Below are positions 1 through 5,690 of a stretch of 8,896 bases of DNA, in pieces. Under the pieces are notes generated by a model. That model worked only from the letters and a program-made list of their open reading frames with translations, had not been told where the DNA came from and did not search any database. The DNA is from CAIXSC01 sp040381235 (lineage in GTDB: Bacteria; Planctomycetota; Planctomycetia; Pirellulales; Pirellulaceae), in the NCBI GenBank assembly GCA_040381235.1, contig JBEIHS010000256.1, forward strand, positions 1 to 8,896. The letters are read 5' to 3'. Positions within the stretch are counted from its first letter, which is position 1. Each line of letters opens with the position of its first letter. The position numbers and the translations under genes were made by a program.

Positions 1-92
1 CGACGACGGACTGAACAGACTGAATGGCCATTCGCCCCAGCGACCGAACACGAGTCCGACAACGCTTGCCACAGCGAACGTCGCTTCCGCGA

Positions 93-314
93 CTAGCGTT
101 CCCGAAAGACGATACGCCCCTTCGTCAAGTCGTAGGGCGAAAGTTCAACTCGGACTTTATCGCCAGGGACGATACGGATGAAATTTTTTCGCATCTTACC
201 GGCAACGTGAGCCATCACCTCGCCGCCCGTTTCCAGTTGCACCCGGAACCGAGTGTTGGCCAACGCCTGCATGACGGTGCCATTGACTTCGAACGCGTCT
301 TCGTTATTCGCCAT
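93..314 (-). CDS. infA: Translation initiation factor IF-1
   Basis: This 73-residue protein binds the 30S A-site and helps IF-2 and IF-3 assemble the initiation complex in the cytoplasm. It is a single S1-like OB fold and collinear with bacterial IF-1: the N-terminal 'GTVMQAL.NT.FRV' strand pair, the central 'HVAGKMRKNFIRI' segment with the conserved basic patch, and the terminal 'YDLTKGRIVFRER' are all present without gaps. Length matches the family (about 72). The ATG start is supported by an AGGGGAAGG ribosome binding site (plus-strand 319-327), 4 nt upstream. The gene is divergent from the secreted-protein gene at 702 and stands alone, not inside the ribosomal-protein operon that often carries infA. 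No strong terminator is visible in the 92 bp after it. Identification is certain from sequence similarity. Confidence 0.97.
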   Translation of the reverse strand: MANNEDAFEVNGTVMQALANTRFRVQLETGGEVMAHVAGKMRKNFIRIVPGDKVRVELSPYDLTKGRIVFRER

Positions 315-356
315 GCGGCCTTCCCCTGCGGACTCTCGCCCCGTACACGAGTCGGA

Positions 357-410
357 AATCTAATCGCTAACCGTGCATCCGTCCAGATGTTCTGTTTTTA
401 ATCGCTTTTG
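357..410 (-). promoter_or_regulatory. Candidate infA promoter with A-tract upstream element
   Basis: Read on the minus strand, a TAGATT -10-like hexamer (357-362) lies 18 nt from a weak CTGGAC -35-like hexamer (381-386). A-rich sequence with short A-tracts (391-410) sits where an UP element would be. This is the only AT-rich stretch in the intergenic region, and it would give a leader of roughly 35-40 nt. The -35 match is poor, so the call rests mainly on position and local base composition. Confidence 0.3.
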
Positions 411-415
411 GCTGA

Positions 416-552
416 GGGCCGGGGGACGGGGGACGGGGGCCGAGAGACGGGGGCCGGGAGACTGGGCCGGGAGACTGGGCCGGGAGACTGGGCCGGGAGA
501 CGGGGCCGGGAGACGAGGCCGGGAGACGGTGGACGGGGAACGGTGGACGGGC
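416..552. repeat. G-rich 13-bp-period minisatellite with G-quadruplex potential
   Basis: A directly repeated tract with G runs on the plus strand. The clearest units are of the form ACTGGGCCGGGAG, repeated at a 13-bp period from about 461 to 527, with single-base drift (T to G, G to A) in the later units. The left part (421-453) has four runs of five G separated by AC, AC and CCGAGAGAC, which is a classic G-quadruplex motif. The right edge degrades into GGTGGACGGGG-type units. It lies in the divergent space between infA and the gene at 702. No coding potential is apparent: the open frames through it are only the repeat read in frame. Confidence 0.85.
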
Positions 553-600
553 GTTGACTTTGGCGTTTCTGCCGATTTGTCGTCTGTGGCGGCGGAAAAC

Positions 601-630
601 TTGCTTCCGGCTCCTGGCGGCAACTATACT
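601..630 (+). promoter_or_regulatory. Candidate sigma70-type promoter for the secreted-protein gene
   Basis: A TATACT -10-like hexamer (625-630) matches consensus at five of six positions. It is preceded after 18 bp by TTGCTT (601-606), which matches the -35 only in its TTG. Transcription would begin near 637 and leave a leader of about 65 nt before the GTG at 702. It is the best promoter-like pair between the G-rich repeat and the gene. Confidence 0.4.
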
Positions 631-701
631 TGCGCGGTGTTCCGTCCGATCCGGACTAGGACGCGCTCCGCGAGCGTTGCGGAGTGGTGAAGGAGTCAAT
701 C

Positions 702-1730
702 GTGGCAAGTTCGGGAATCCTTATGTATCGCCGCTGCCTTGGCTGTCTTGTCGCTCGGATTGGGCTGGCCGCACTTGCGGTGGCGAGCGTTGTGCCGGCG
801 CTGGCACAGACTGCAACTCCGGGTCGCCCTCTGGCGCCGGGCATCCTGCGAACCATCCCGCCCGAACCGCTGGAGGCGGAAACGCTCACGAAGCCGATTC
901 CGTTGACGGAACTTCTGGCGAGCCTGGAAGGCCTGGAGTGGACGCCGAATTTTTCGCCGAAGAGCGAGACCTTGGTCGAGATGTCGAAGGCGATCGTGCT
1001 GCGCCGGGACATTTGGAACCTGGAATTCGCCTTCAAACCGCTCCGGCGTATCTGGGTCGATATGCCGCAACCCACCGGCAAGATGCAGCGGAAGCACATC
1101 TACTACATGGTCTATCGGGTGAAGAACAACGGTTCCGACTTGGCCCCGAAACCGATCAAGGACGAGACTTTCGAGCACATCACGTACAGCACGCAGCGGG
1201 TCAACAAAGATGGCTTGACCTTCCTGCCCCAATTCGTGCTCGCCGGCAAAGTGCTGGTGGACGGAATGTATAAGGATCGCGAGTACCTGGATCGGATCCT
1301 GCCGTACGCCACCGCTGCCATCGCCGATCGGGAGAATATCGCCGGCAAACTGCACAACACGGTGGAGATCACCAAGGTTCGGGTGCCGTTGAGCGATGAT
1401 CGCAACGACCGCAGCGTATGGGGCGTCGTGACCTGGGAAGATCTCGATCCGCGGATGCACTACTTCTCGATCTACATCCAAGGGCTCACGAACGCCTACA
1501 AGTTCGCCGACCCGCCGCAATTCACGAAGGGCAGTCCGCCCGGGCAAGGACGCAAATTCGCGTACAAGACGCTGCAATTGAACTTCCGCCGCACGGGCGA
1601 CACGCTGTTCGAGCATGAAGAAGAGTTGATCTTCGGCGTTCGCCTGGAGAAGAATCCGGTGGAACAGACGAAGATCTTGCGGCATTACGGGCTCAAGGAA
1701 CCCCTTGATCATCAGTGGATCTACCGTTAA
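702..1730 (+). CDS. Secreted protein of unknown function (planctomycete-type hypothetical)
   Basis: I do not recognise a characterised family. The 342-residue product starts with a signal peptide: Arg10-Arg11, a hydrophobic core to about residue 31, and an 'ALA' cleavage site near residue 35. It should therefore be exported. The mature part has no further membrane span and no clear catalytic motif. It contains a mixed alpha/beta stretch with 'RIWVDMPQPTGKMQRKHIYYMVYRVKNNG', suggestive of a beta-rich domain, and an aromatic-rich segment 'WEDLDPRMHYFSIYIQGLTNAY'. The GTG at 702 is preferred because AAGGAG (690-695) sits 6 nt upstream; an in-frame GTG at 684 has no such site, and an ATG at 723 would still keep the signal peptide. 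The gene is monocistronic in appearance, between infA (divergent) and rpmA. Codon use matches its neighbours. That it is conserved in planctomycetes is an impression from composition and architecture, not a search result. Confidence 0.8.
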   Translation: MASSGILMYRRCLGCLVARIGLAALAVASVVPALAQTATPGRPLAPGILRTIPPEPLEAETLTKPIPLTELLASLEGLEWTPNFSPKSETLVEMSKAIVLRRDIWNLEFAFKPLRRIWVDMPQPTGKMQRKHIYYMVYRVKNNGSDLAPKPIKDETFEHITYSTQRVNKDGLTFLPQFVLAGKVLVDGMYKDREYLDRILPYATAAIADRENIAGKLHNTVEITKVRVPLSDDRNDRSVWGVVTWEDLDPRMHYFSIYIQGLTNAYKFADPPQFTKGSPPGQGRKFAYKTLQLNFRRTGDTLFEHEEELIFGVRLEKNPVEQTKILRHYGLKEPLDHQWIYR

Positions 1731-1891
1731 AGTCCTCGGTTGGTTAGCGATCACCGCGATTTTTCGATAGTTCGTCGCGGATGGACGACGCGTGGGAAAT
1801 CGGGGCGAACACCGCTGACGATTGTTCGTACCCGCCCCGCTGCTGGGCTCGATTGGCACTCTGAACAGACTCTTGGAAGGACGTACGTTCG
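1731..1891. other. Intergenic space before rpmA
   Basis: No gene is seen. A 6-bp inverted repeat CCGCGA/TCGCGG (1754-1759 with 1775-1780, 15-nt loop enclosing a T-rich segment) follows the upstream stop, but no T tract follows its 3' arm, so it is at best a weak transcript end. The rpmA ribosome binding site GGAAGGA lies near 1875. No rplU (ribosomal protein L21) is found here, although it commonly precedes rpmA in bacteria. Confidence 0.5.
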
Positions 1892-2149
1892 ATGGCACAT
1901 AAGAAAGGTCAAGGCTCCTCCCGCAACGGTCGCGACTCGAACGGACAGCGTCGCGGCGTGAAGCGGTTTGGTGGCGAGCAAGTGACGGCGGGAAGTATTC
2001 TGGTTCGCCAGGTCGGCACCGTGTTTCATGCCGGCCGCAACGTCGGCACGGGCAAAGATTACACGCTGTTTGCCTTGGTCGATGGCGTTGTCAAATTCGA
2101 CCGGGAAGGCCGCCGCGTGAACATCGAGTTGCCGGTAAGCGCGAACTGA
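1892..2149 (+). CDS. rpmA: 50S ribosomal protein L27
   Basis: This 85-residue protein is a late-assembling component of the large subunit whose N-terminal tail reaches the peptidyl transferase centre. The N-terminus 'MAHKKGQGSSRNGRDSNGQRRG' is the L27 signature, with the usual 'GS.RNGRDS' run. The 'GSILVRQ.GT.FH.G.NVG.G.D.TLFA' core and the terminal 'GVVKF' strand also match the family. It begins MAHKKG directly, so it lacks the cleaved N-terminal extension found in Firmicutes. Length is normal. The ATG has a GGAAGGA ribosome binding site about 10 nt upstream. It precedes obgE, the common bacterial order, but a strong terminator separates the two, and L21 is missing on the upstream side. Confidence 0.97.
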   Translation: MAHKKGQGSSRNGRDSNGQRRGVKRFGGEQVTAGSILVRQVGTVFHAGRNVGTGKDYTLFALVDGVVKFDREGRRVNIELPVSAN

Positions 2150-2199
2150 AGCTGAGCTGGACGCGACAGAGCGGAAGCGGTCCCGGGCTTGTGTCTCCG

Positions 2200-2224
2200 G
2201 CCGGGCGGTTCAGCCGGGCGGTTC
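2200..2224. repeat. Short tandem direct repeat (two 12-bp copies)
   Basis: GCCGGGCGGTTC occurs at 2200-2211 and again at 2213-2224, a 13-bp period, in the gene-free stretch after rpmA. It is short, and its function is unknown. Confidence 0.6.
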
Positions 2225-2277
2225 TGTTAGCCAGATGGGAGTGCCTAGTTGGCCGTTTTCGGTTGACTGCGGGGAAT

Positions 2278-2440
2278 CCTCGGAAACGCGGGTCTGACAA
2301 GACGCGTTCGTGGCGGCCGTGGGCACTGATCACGCGATGGCAGAGGCAAAGATGCCTTGGGCGCGGCATAGCGAACGGCGTTTTCCGTTCCTGTCGATAC
2401 GCCGCGGTTAAGTGTTGGAGTTGAGGACAAGTCACCGAGG
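2278..2440 (+). ncRNA. Candidate structured RNA or leader between rpmA and obgE
   Basis: The stretch from 2150 to 2517 has no convincing gene. Within it, CCTCGG (2278-2283) and CCGAGG (2435-2440) can form a closing helix around a cluster of local hairpins. These are AACGCG-GG-TCT/AGA-CGCGTT with a GACA tetraloop (2285-2308, 9 bp with a GG bulge), CGTG/CACG (2318-2334), AGGCA/TGCCT (2344-2357, AAGA loop), and GAACGG/CCGTTC (2373-2390). The closing 3' strand runs directly into, and shares two bases with, the intrinsic terminator at 2439-2466. I do not recognise a known RNA family; it is not visibly tmRNA, SRP RNA or RNase P RNA. Six-bp complements arise easily in GC-rich DNA, so this is a candidate only. 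It could be an independent small RNA or a cis-acting leader of the obgE operon. Confidence 0.25.
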
Positions 2441-2466
2441 GACGCTCGTTGGGGCGTCCCTTTTTT
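2439..2466 (+). terminator. Rho-independent terminator upstream of obgE
   Basis: GGGACGC (2439-2445) pairs perfectly with GCGTCCC (2454-2460) across an 8-nt loop, and six T residues follow (2461-2466). It lies 51 bp before the obgE start codon. No promoter-like sequence is obvious between the T tract and obgE, so it could act either as the end of the rpmA (or leader RNA) transcript or as an attenuator. Confidence 0.85.
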
Positions 2467-2517
2467 CGTAGCCGCACCCGTGGAACCAGCCCGTTGGTCG
2501 GCGAGGAAGTCGCATTC

Positions 2518-3516
2518 ATGTTTGTGGATCGGGTGCAGATCGAATTGGTGGCCGGCGATGGCGGCAACGGCTGCGTGAGTTTCCGCCGGGAAAAGTACAT
2601 TCCCTACGGCGGGCCGGATGGCGGGGATGGCGGCCACGGCGGTAGCGTCATCATGGTGGTCGAACAGGGCGTGAATAACTTGGCGGGGTTCGCTCACAAA
2701 CGGGTGTGGCGGGCCGCTTCGGGCGAGCATGGCCAGGGTTCGAACTGCCACGGCCGCAGCGCGGCCGACATCATTTTGCCGGTGCCGCCGGGCACTCTGG
2801 TGATCGACGCCAAAGAACAGTTCGTGATCAAGGATTTGACGACGGTAGGCGAGCGGTTCGTGGTGGCGAAGGGTGGAGCGGGCGGCCGAGGGAACACGAA
2901 GTTCAAAACGGCGACCAACCGCGCGCCGCGGGATTTCACCCCCGGCGAGGAAGGCCAGCGGCGGATGGTGGTGCTGGAACTGAAGGTGATCGCGGATGTG
3001 GGATTGGTCGGCAAGCCGAACGCCGGCAAGAGCACGCTGCTGAGCCGCCTATCTCGGGCCCGGCCCGAGATCGCCGACTATCCGTTCACGACCAAGCACC
3101 CCAATCTCGGACGCGTTCAGCTCGATGCCGACCGTGGTTTCATCATGGCGGATATTCCCGGACTGATCGAAGGCGCCCATGACGGTGTGGGACTGGGCCA
3201 CGAATTCCTCCGCCACATCGAACGCGCGGGTATTTTTGTGCATCTGCTGGAGCCGCTCCCCTATGATGGCGTTGATCCGCTCGCCAACTACCGCGCGATC
3301 CGCGACGAGCTAGTCCAGTACAATCCGAAGATGGAACAGCGTCCCGAGATTGTCGCCGTCACAAAAGCGGAACTCCCGGGCGCGGCCGAAGTCCGCGACC
3401 GGGTCGAAGCGGCGATCGGCAAACCTGTGCTGTTAATCTCGGCGGTCACCGGCCAAGGCTTGAATCAGTTGACCCGAGCGATCGCCCAGGAACTCAATCC
3501 AACGGAAGAGGCATGA
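2518..3516 (+). CDS. obgE: GTPase Obg/CgtA, ribosome assembly
   Basis: This is a cytoplasmic GTPase acting in 50S subunit maturation and stress control. The 332-residue product has the glycine-rich Obg fold first (about 1-155; 'GDGGNGCVSFRREKYIPYGGPDGG', 'GGAGGRGN..F'), then the G domain: P-loop GKPNAGKS (165-172), 'YPFTT' switch I, DIPG (212-215) and SAVTG (from 308). There is no C-terminal OCT domain, so it ends shortly after the G domain, shorter than the E. coli protein (about 390). The guanine-specificity motif expected as NKxD reads TKAE (282-285). ATG at 2518 is chosen because homology begins at 'MFVDRVQI' and GAGGAAG lies upstream (2502-2508); upstream in-frame codons overlap the terminator. 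It shares ATGA with coaX, indicating coupling. Confidence 0.96.
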   Translation: MFVDRVQIELVAGDGGNGCVSFRREKYIPYGGPDGGDGGHGGSVIMVVEQGVNNLAGFAHKRVWRAASGEHGQGSNCHGRSAADIILPVPPGTLVIDAKEQFVIKDLTTVGERFVVAKGGAGGRGNTKFKTATNRAPRDFTPGEEGQRRMVVLELKVIADVGLVGKPNAGKSTLLSRLSRARPEIADYPFTTKHPNLGRVQLDADRGFIMADIPGLIEGAHDGVGLGHEFLRHIERAGIFVHLLEPLPYDGVDPLANYRAIRDELVQYNPKMEQRPEIVAVTKAELPGAAEVRDRVEAAIGKPVLLISAVTGQGLNQLTRAIAQELNPTEEA

Positions 3517-4349
3517 ACGCGGATGGGCCCGGCGGGAACGCCCGGCTGCTGGCGGTCGATATCGGCAACACGGCGGTGAAGGCGGCGATGTTCGCGGCGC
3601 TGCCGCCGGCGAGCGGCACATTGCCGACGCCGGATTTCACAGCCGAGGCTCCAGCCGGCGTGGAAAACGAGGCGGCTTTGCCCGAATCGTGGCCGCTGGA
3701 CGGCGTTCCCTGGTTCGTCAGTTCGGTCAATCGACCGCTCTACGAGCGGCTGATGGCATGGCATGCCCGCCGTGAACTCCAGCCCGCGCCGCGGCTGCTG
3801 GCCTTGCACGACCTGCCGCTGCGTGTCGATGTGGAGTTTCCCGAACGGGTCGGCCTGGATCGGCTCGCGACGGCCGTCGCCGCCAACTGGTTGCGAACGC
3901 CGGCGCGGCCCGCTGTGGTGGTTGATGCGGGAACGGCGTTGAAGGTGCACGCGGTCTCGGCCGACGGCGTGTTCCTGGGTGGCGCTATCCTGCCGGGGTT
4001 GCGGCTGGCGTCCGAATCGTTGCATGCCAACACCGATCGGCTGCCGCGAGTGCCGGTCAGCACGAATGACGTACCGCCCGCCGCGATCGGCCGGCATACC
4101 GAGGCGGCCATTCGCAGCGGGATTTACTGGGGCGCGGTGGGGGCCGTCCGCGAATTGCTCTCGCGCATGCGGGTCGAATTGGCCGCCGACCCGCAAGTCT
4201 TCATCACCGGTGGCGACGCTGCCGGACTCTCGCCTCTCATCGATCACGACACCCGGTTCGTGCCGCATCTCTGCTTGGCGGGTATCGCTCTGATCGCCCA
4301 TAATTGCCTCGCTCGCCCCGCCGCCCACTCGCCACGGGAGAACAGTTGA
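3513..4349 (+). CDS. coaX: Type III pantothenate kinase
   Basis: The enzyme phosphorylates pantothenate, the first step of CoA synthesis. Type III enzymes belong to the ASKHA fold, need a monovalent cation and are not feedback-inhibited by CoA. The 278-residue protein shows the phosphate-binding 'AVDIGNTAVKAAMF' (Asp16), 'ERVGLDRLA' (Asp116), 'VVDAGT' (Asp138), 'GGAILPG' and 'SGIYWGAVGAV', so the three conserved acidic residues of the family are kept. After DAGT the sequence reads ALKVH where the family usually has A(T/I)T(V/I)D, so a Thr and an Asp are replaced by Lys and His. A short N-terminal extension and the Pro/Ala-rich segment at about 30-50 are lineage variation. Its ATG overlaps the obgE stop, with GGAAGAG (3504-3510) inside the obgE end. 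The next gene follows after 3 bp. Confidence 0.9.
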   Translation: MNADGPGGNARLLAVDIGNTAVKAAMFAALPPASGTLPTPDFTAEAPAGVENEAALPESWPLDGVPWFVSSVNRPLYERLMAWHARRELQPAPRLLALHDLPLRVDVEFPERVGLDRLATAVAANWLRTPARPAVVVDAGTALKVHAVSADGVFLGGAILPGLRLASESLHANTDRLPRVPVSTNDVPPAAIGRHTEAAIRSGIYWGAVGAVRELLSRMRVELAADPQVFITGGDAAGLSPLIDHDTRFVPHLCLAGIALIAHNCLARPAAHSPRENS

Positions 4350-4352
4350 CAC

Positions 4353-5642
4353 GTGTCCCGTTTTCCATCCGCCCACCCGGTAACAATGGCGCGGTTGACA
4401 CCGGCAGGCCGGGGTGCGGTCGCGGTCGTTGGCCTGCGCGGTCCGGCCGCCCTCAAAGCGCTGGCCGCCTGTTTTGAACGCGCTGCGGGAACCGCGGTCG
4501 AACAGATCGCCGAGGGCCGCATTGTCTTCGGACGTTGGCGCAGCCGGCCGGACGTGGCGGGCGAGGACGTGGTGGTAGCCCGATTGGCCGCCGACGAGTG
4601 GGAGATCCACTGCCATGGCGGAGAGGCGGCAGTGGCCGCCATCCTGGCGTCGCTCGCCGCGCACGGAGCCGTTCACGCGGAACCGACTGCGTGGTGCGCC
4701 GGCGCAAGCCATGATTCGCTGACTGCCGCCGCACTCGCCGCCTGGCCGCTGTGCCTTACCGAACGCACTTCGGCCCATATGGCCGCCCAAGCCGGCGGTG
4801 CTCTGCGACAAGCCTGTCTGCGCCTCGTTGCCGTGCTCACCGCGACGAACGACGCGGCGAATCATTCCCGCGAACGGGCGCACGCGGTGGCGGATAGCAG
4901 CGTGGCGTCCGAGTCGCGCGCCTGCGAACCGGCGCTCCGCCAGCTCGATGAACTGCTGGCTCGCGCGCCATCCGGCCTGCGGTTGACTCGGCCGTGGCAA
5001 GTGGCTCTGGTGGGCCGGCCTAACGCGGGCAAGAGCAGCCTGATCAATCGGATTGTCGGCTACGAGCGGGCGATCGTCTCCCCGATTCCCGGCACCACGC
5101 GCGATGTCGTCGCCGCCACCACCGCCTGGCAAGGCTGGCCGCTGCGGTTCGCGGACACGGCGGGCGTGCGTTCCACGGACGACGGCTTGGAGGCGGCCGG
5201 CATCGCCCGGTCGCTCGCTAGCCACGCGTCCGCCGACCTCACACTGCATGTCGTCGATCTGTCGCAGCCGTGGACGGAGGAGGACGATCGCTTATCGCAC
5301 ACGCTCCACGCTCGCCCAACGCTTGTCGCGCACAATAAGAGCGACCTAGTCACTCAACCATCGGCGGCGGCGCTGGCCGGCCGGCCGCTCGGCATTGTTG
5401 TGAGTGCCCGAACCGGGGACGGATGTGAACAGTTGCTCGACGCGATCGTCGCGCGATTGATACCCGCCCCGCCCGCTCCGAACGATCCACTGCCGTTCAC
5501 CGAAGCGATCGTCGCAGCGCTCTATGACACGCGGCGACTCGTCGCTGAAGGCGCCCTGGCGGCGGCTGTCGCGCGTTTAAACGGCTTGATCGGGCACAGT
5601 CCGCCTTCCGCCGCCGAGCAAGAATTGCACAATACTCGGTGA
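4353..5642 (+). CDS. Degenerate MnmE/TrmE-like GTPase
   Basis: MnmE with MnmG installs (carboxymethyl)aminomethyl groups on tRNA wobble uridines. This 429-residue homologue keeps the order folate-like domain, helical domain, inserted G domain. The N-domain shows 'ARLTPAGRGAVAVVGLRG' and 'EIHCHGG'. The G domain is intact: GRPNAGKS (221-228, with the Asn that coordinates potassium in MnmE), GTTRD (247-251), DTAG (268-271), NKSD (328-331) and 'SARTG'. Two hallmarks are absent: the 'PGEFT.RAFLNGK.DL' signature, and the C-terminal F-C-I/V-G-K with its catalytic Cys; the protein instead ends in a polar tail. It is about 20 residues shorter than E. coli MnmE after the P-loop. GTG at 4353 is chosen because N-terminal homology precedes the first ATG (4386); GGGAG (4336-4340) is a rather distant ribosome binding site. 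It is probably a GTPase whose canonical modification activity is lost or altered. Confidence 0.8.
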   Translation: MSRFPSAHPVTMARLTPAGRGAVAVVGLRGPAALKALAACFERAAGTAVEQIAEGRIVFGRWRSRPDVAGEDVVVARLAADEWEIHCHGGEAAVAAILASLAAHGAVHAEPTAWCAGASHDSLTAAALAAWPLCLTERTSAHMAAQAGGALRQACLRLVAVLTATNDAANHSRERAHAVADSSVASESRACEPALRQLDELLARAPSGLRLTRPWQVALVGRPNAGKSSLINRIVGYERAIVSPIPGTTRDVVAATTAWQGWPLRFADTAGVRSTDDGLEAAGIARSLASHASADLTLHVVDLSQPWTEEDDRLSHTLHARPTLVAHNKSDLVTQPSAAALAGRPLGIVVSARTGDGCEQLLDAIVARLIPAPPAPNDPLPFTEAIVAALYDTRRLVAEGALAAAVARLNGLIGHSPPSAAEQELHNTR

Positions 5643-5690
5643 CACTTGCCGGCGTTCGAGGACTCTTCCCCTGTCGACCCGCGTAGTCAC

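Noticed and set aside
22..33. 12-bp perfect palindrome GAATGGCCATTC downstream of infA
   Set aside because: It has no loop, no T tract and no second copy. It is too short to claim as an operator or terminator.
1861..1871. CTGAACAGACT shared with positions 11-21
   Set aside because: An 11-bp match between two places in 9 kb is expected by chance, and the flanks do not match.
696..1898. A 400-residue minus-strand open frame opposite the secreted-protein gene
   Set aside because: It mirrors the real plus-strand gene in GC-rich DNA. The plus-strand frame has a ribosome binding site and a signal peptide, and the minus-strand product has no recognisable domain.
2191..2424. A 77-residue open frame (GTG start) between rpmA and obgE
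   Set aside because: Composition is Arg/Trp/Cys-rich with no ribosome binding site or motif, and it overlaps the hairpin cluster. It reads like non-coding GC-rich DNA.
2449..2517. Upstream in-frame start for obgE
   Set aside because: It would place the N-terminus inside the terminator and add 23 residues with no homology. The ATG at 2518 matches the Obg N-terminus and has a ribosome binding site.
3465..5249. A 594-residue minus-strand open frame across coaX and the mnmE-like gene
   Set aside because: It is antisense to two genes with recognised motifs, and the product is Arg/Gly/Gln-rich without a domain.
5640..5648. Possible stop-codon readthrough joining the mnmE-like gene to the peptidase gene, since both are in the same frame separated by TGA-C
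   Set aside because: The downstream protein has its own signal peptide, so fusion to a cytosolic GTPase makes little sense. The shared frame is probably chance.
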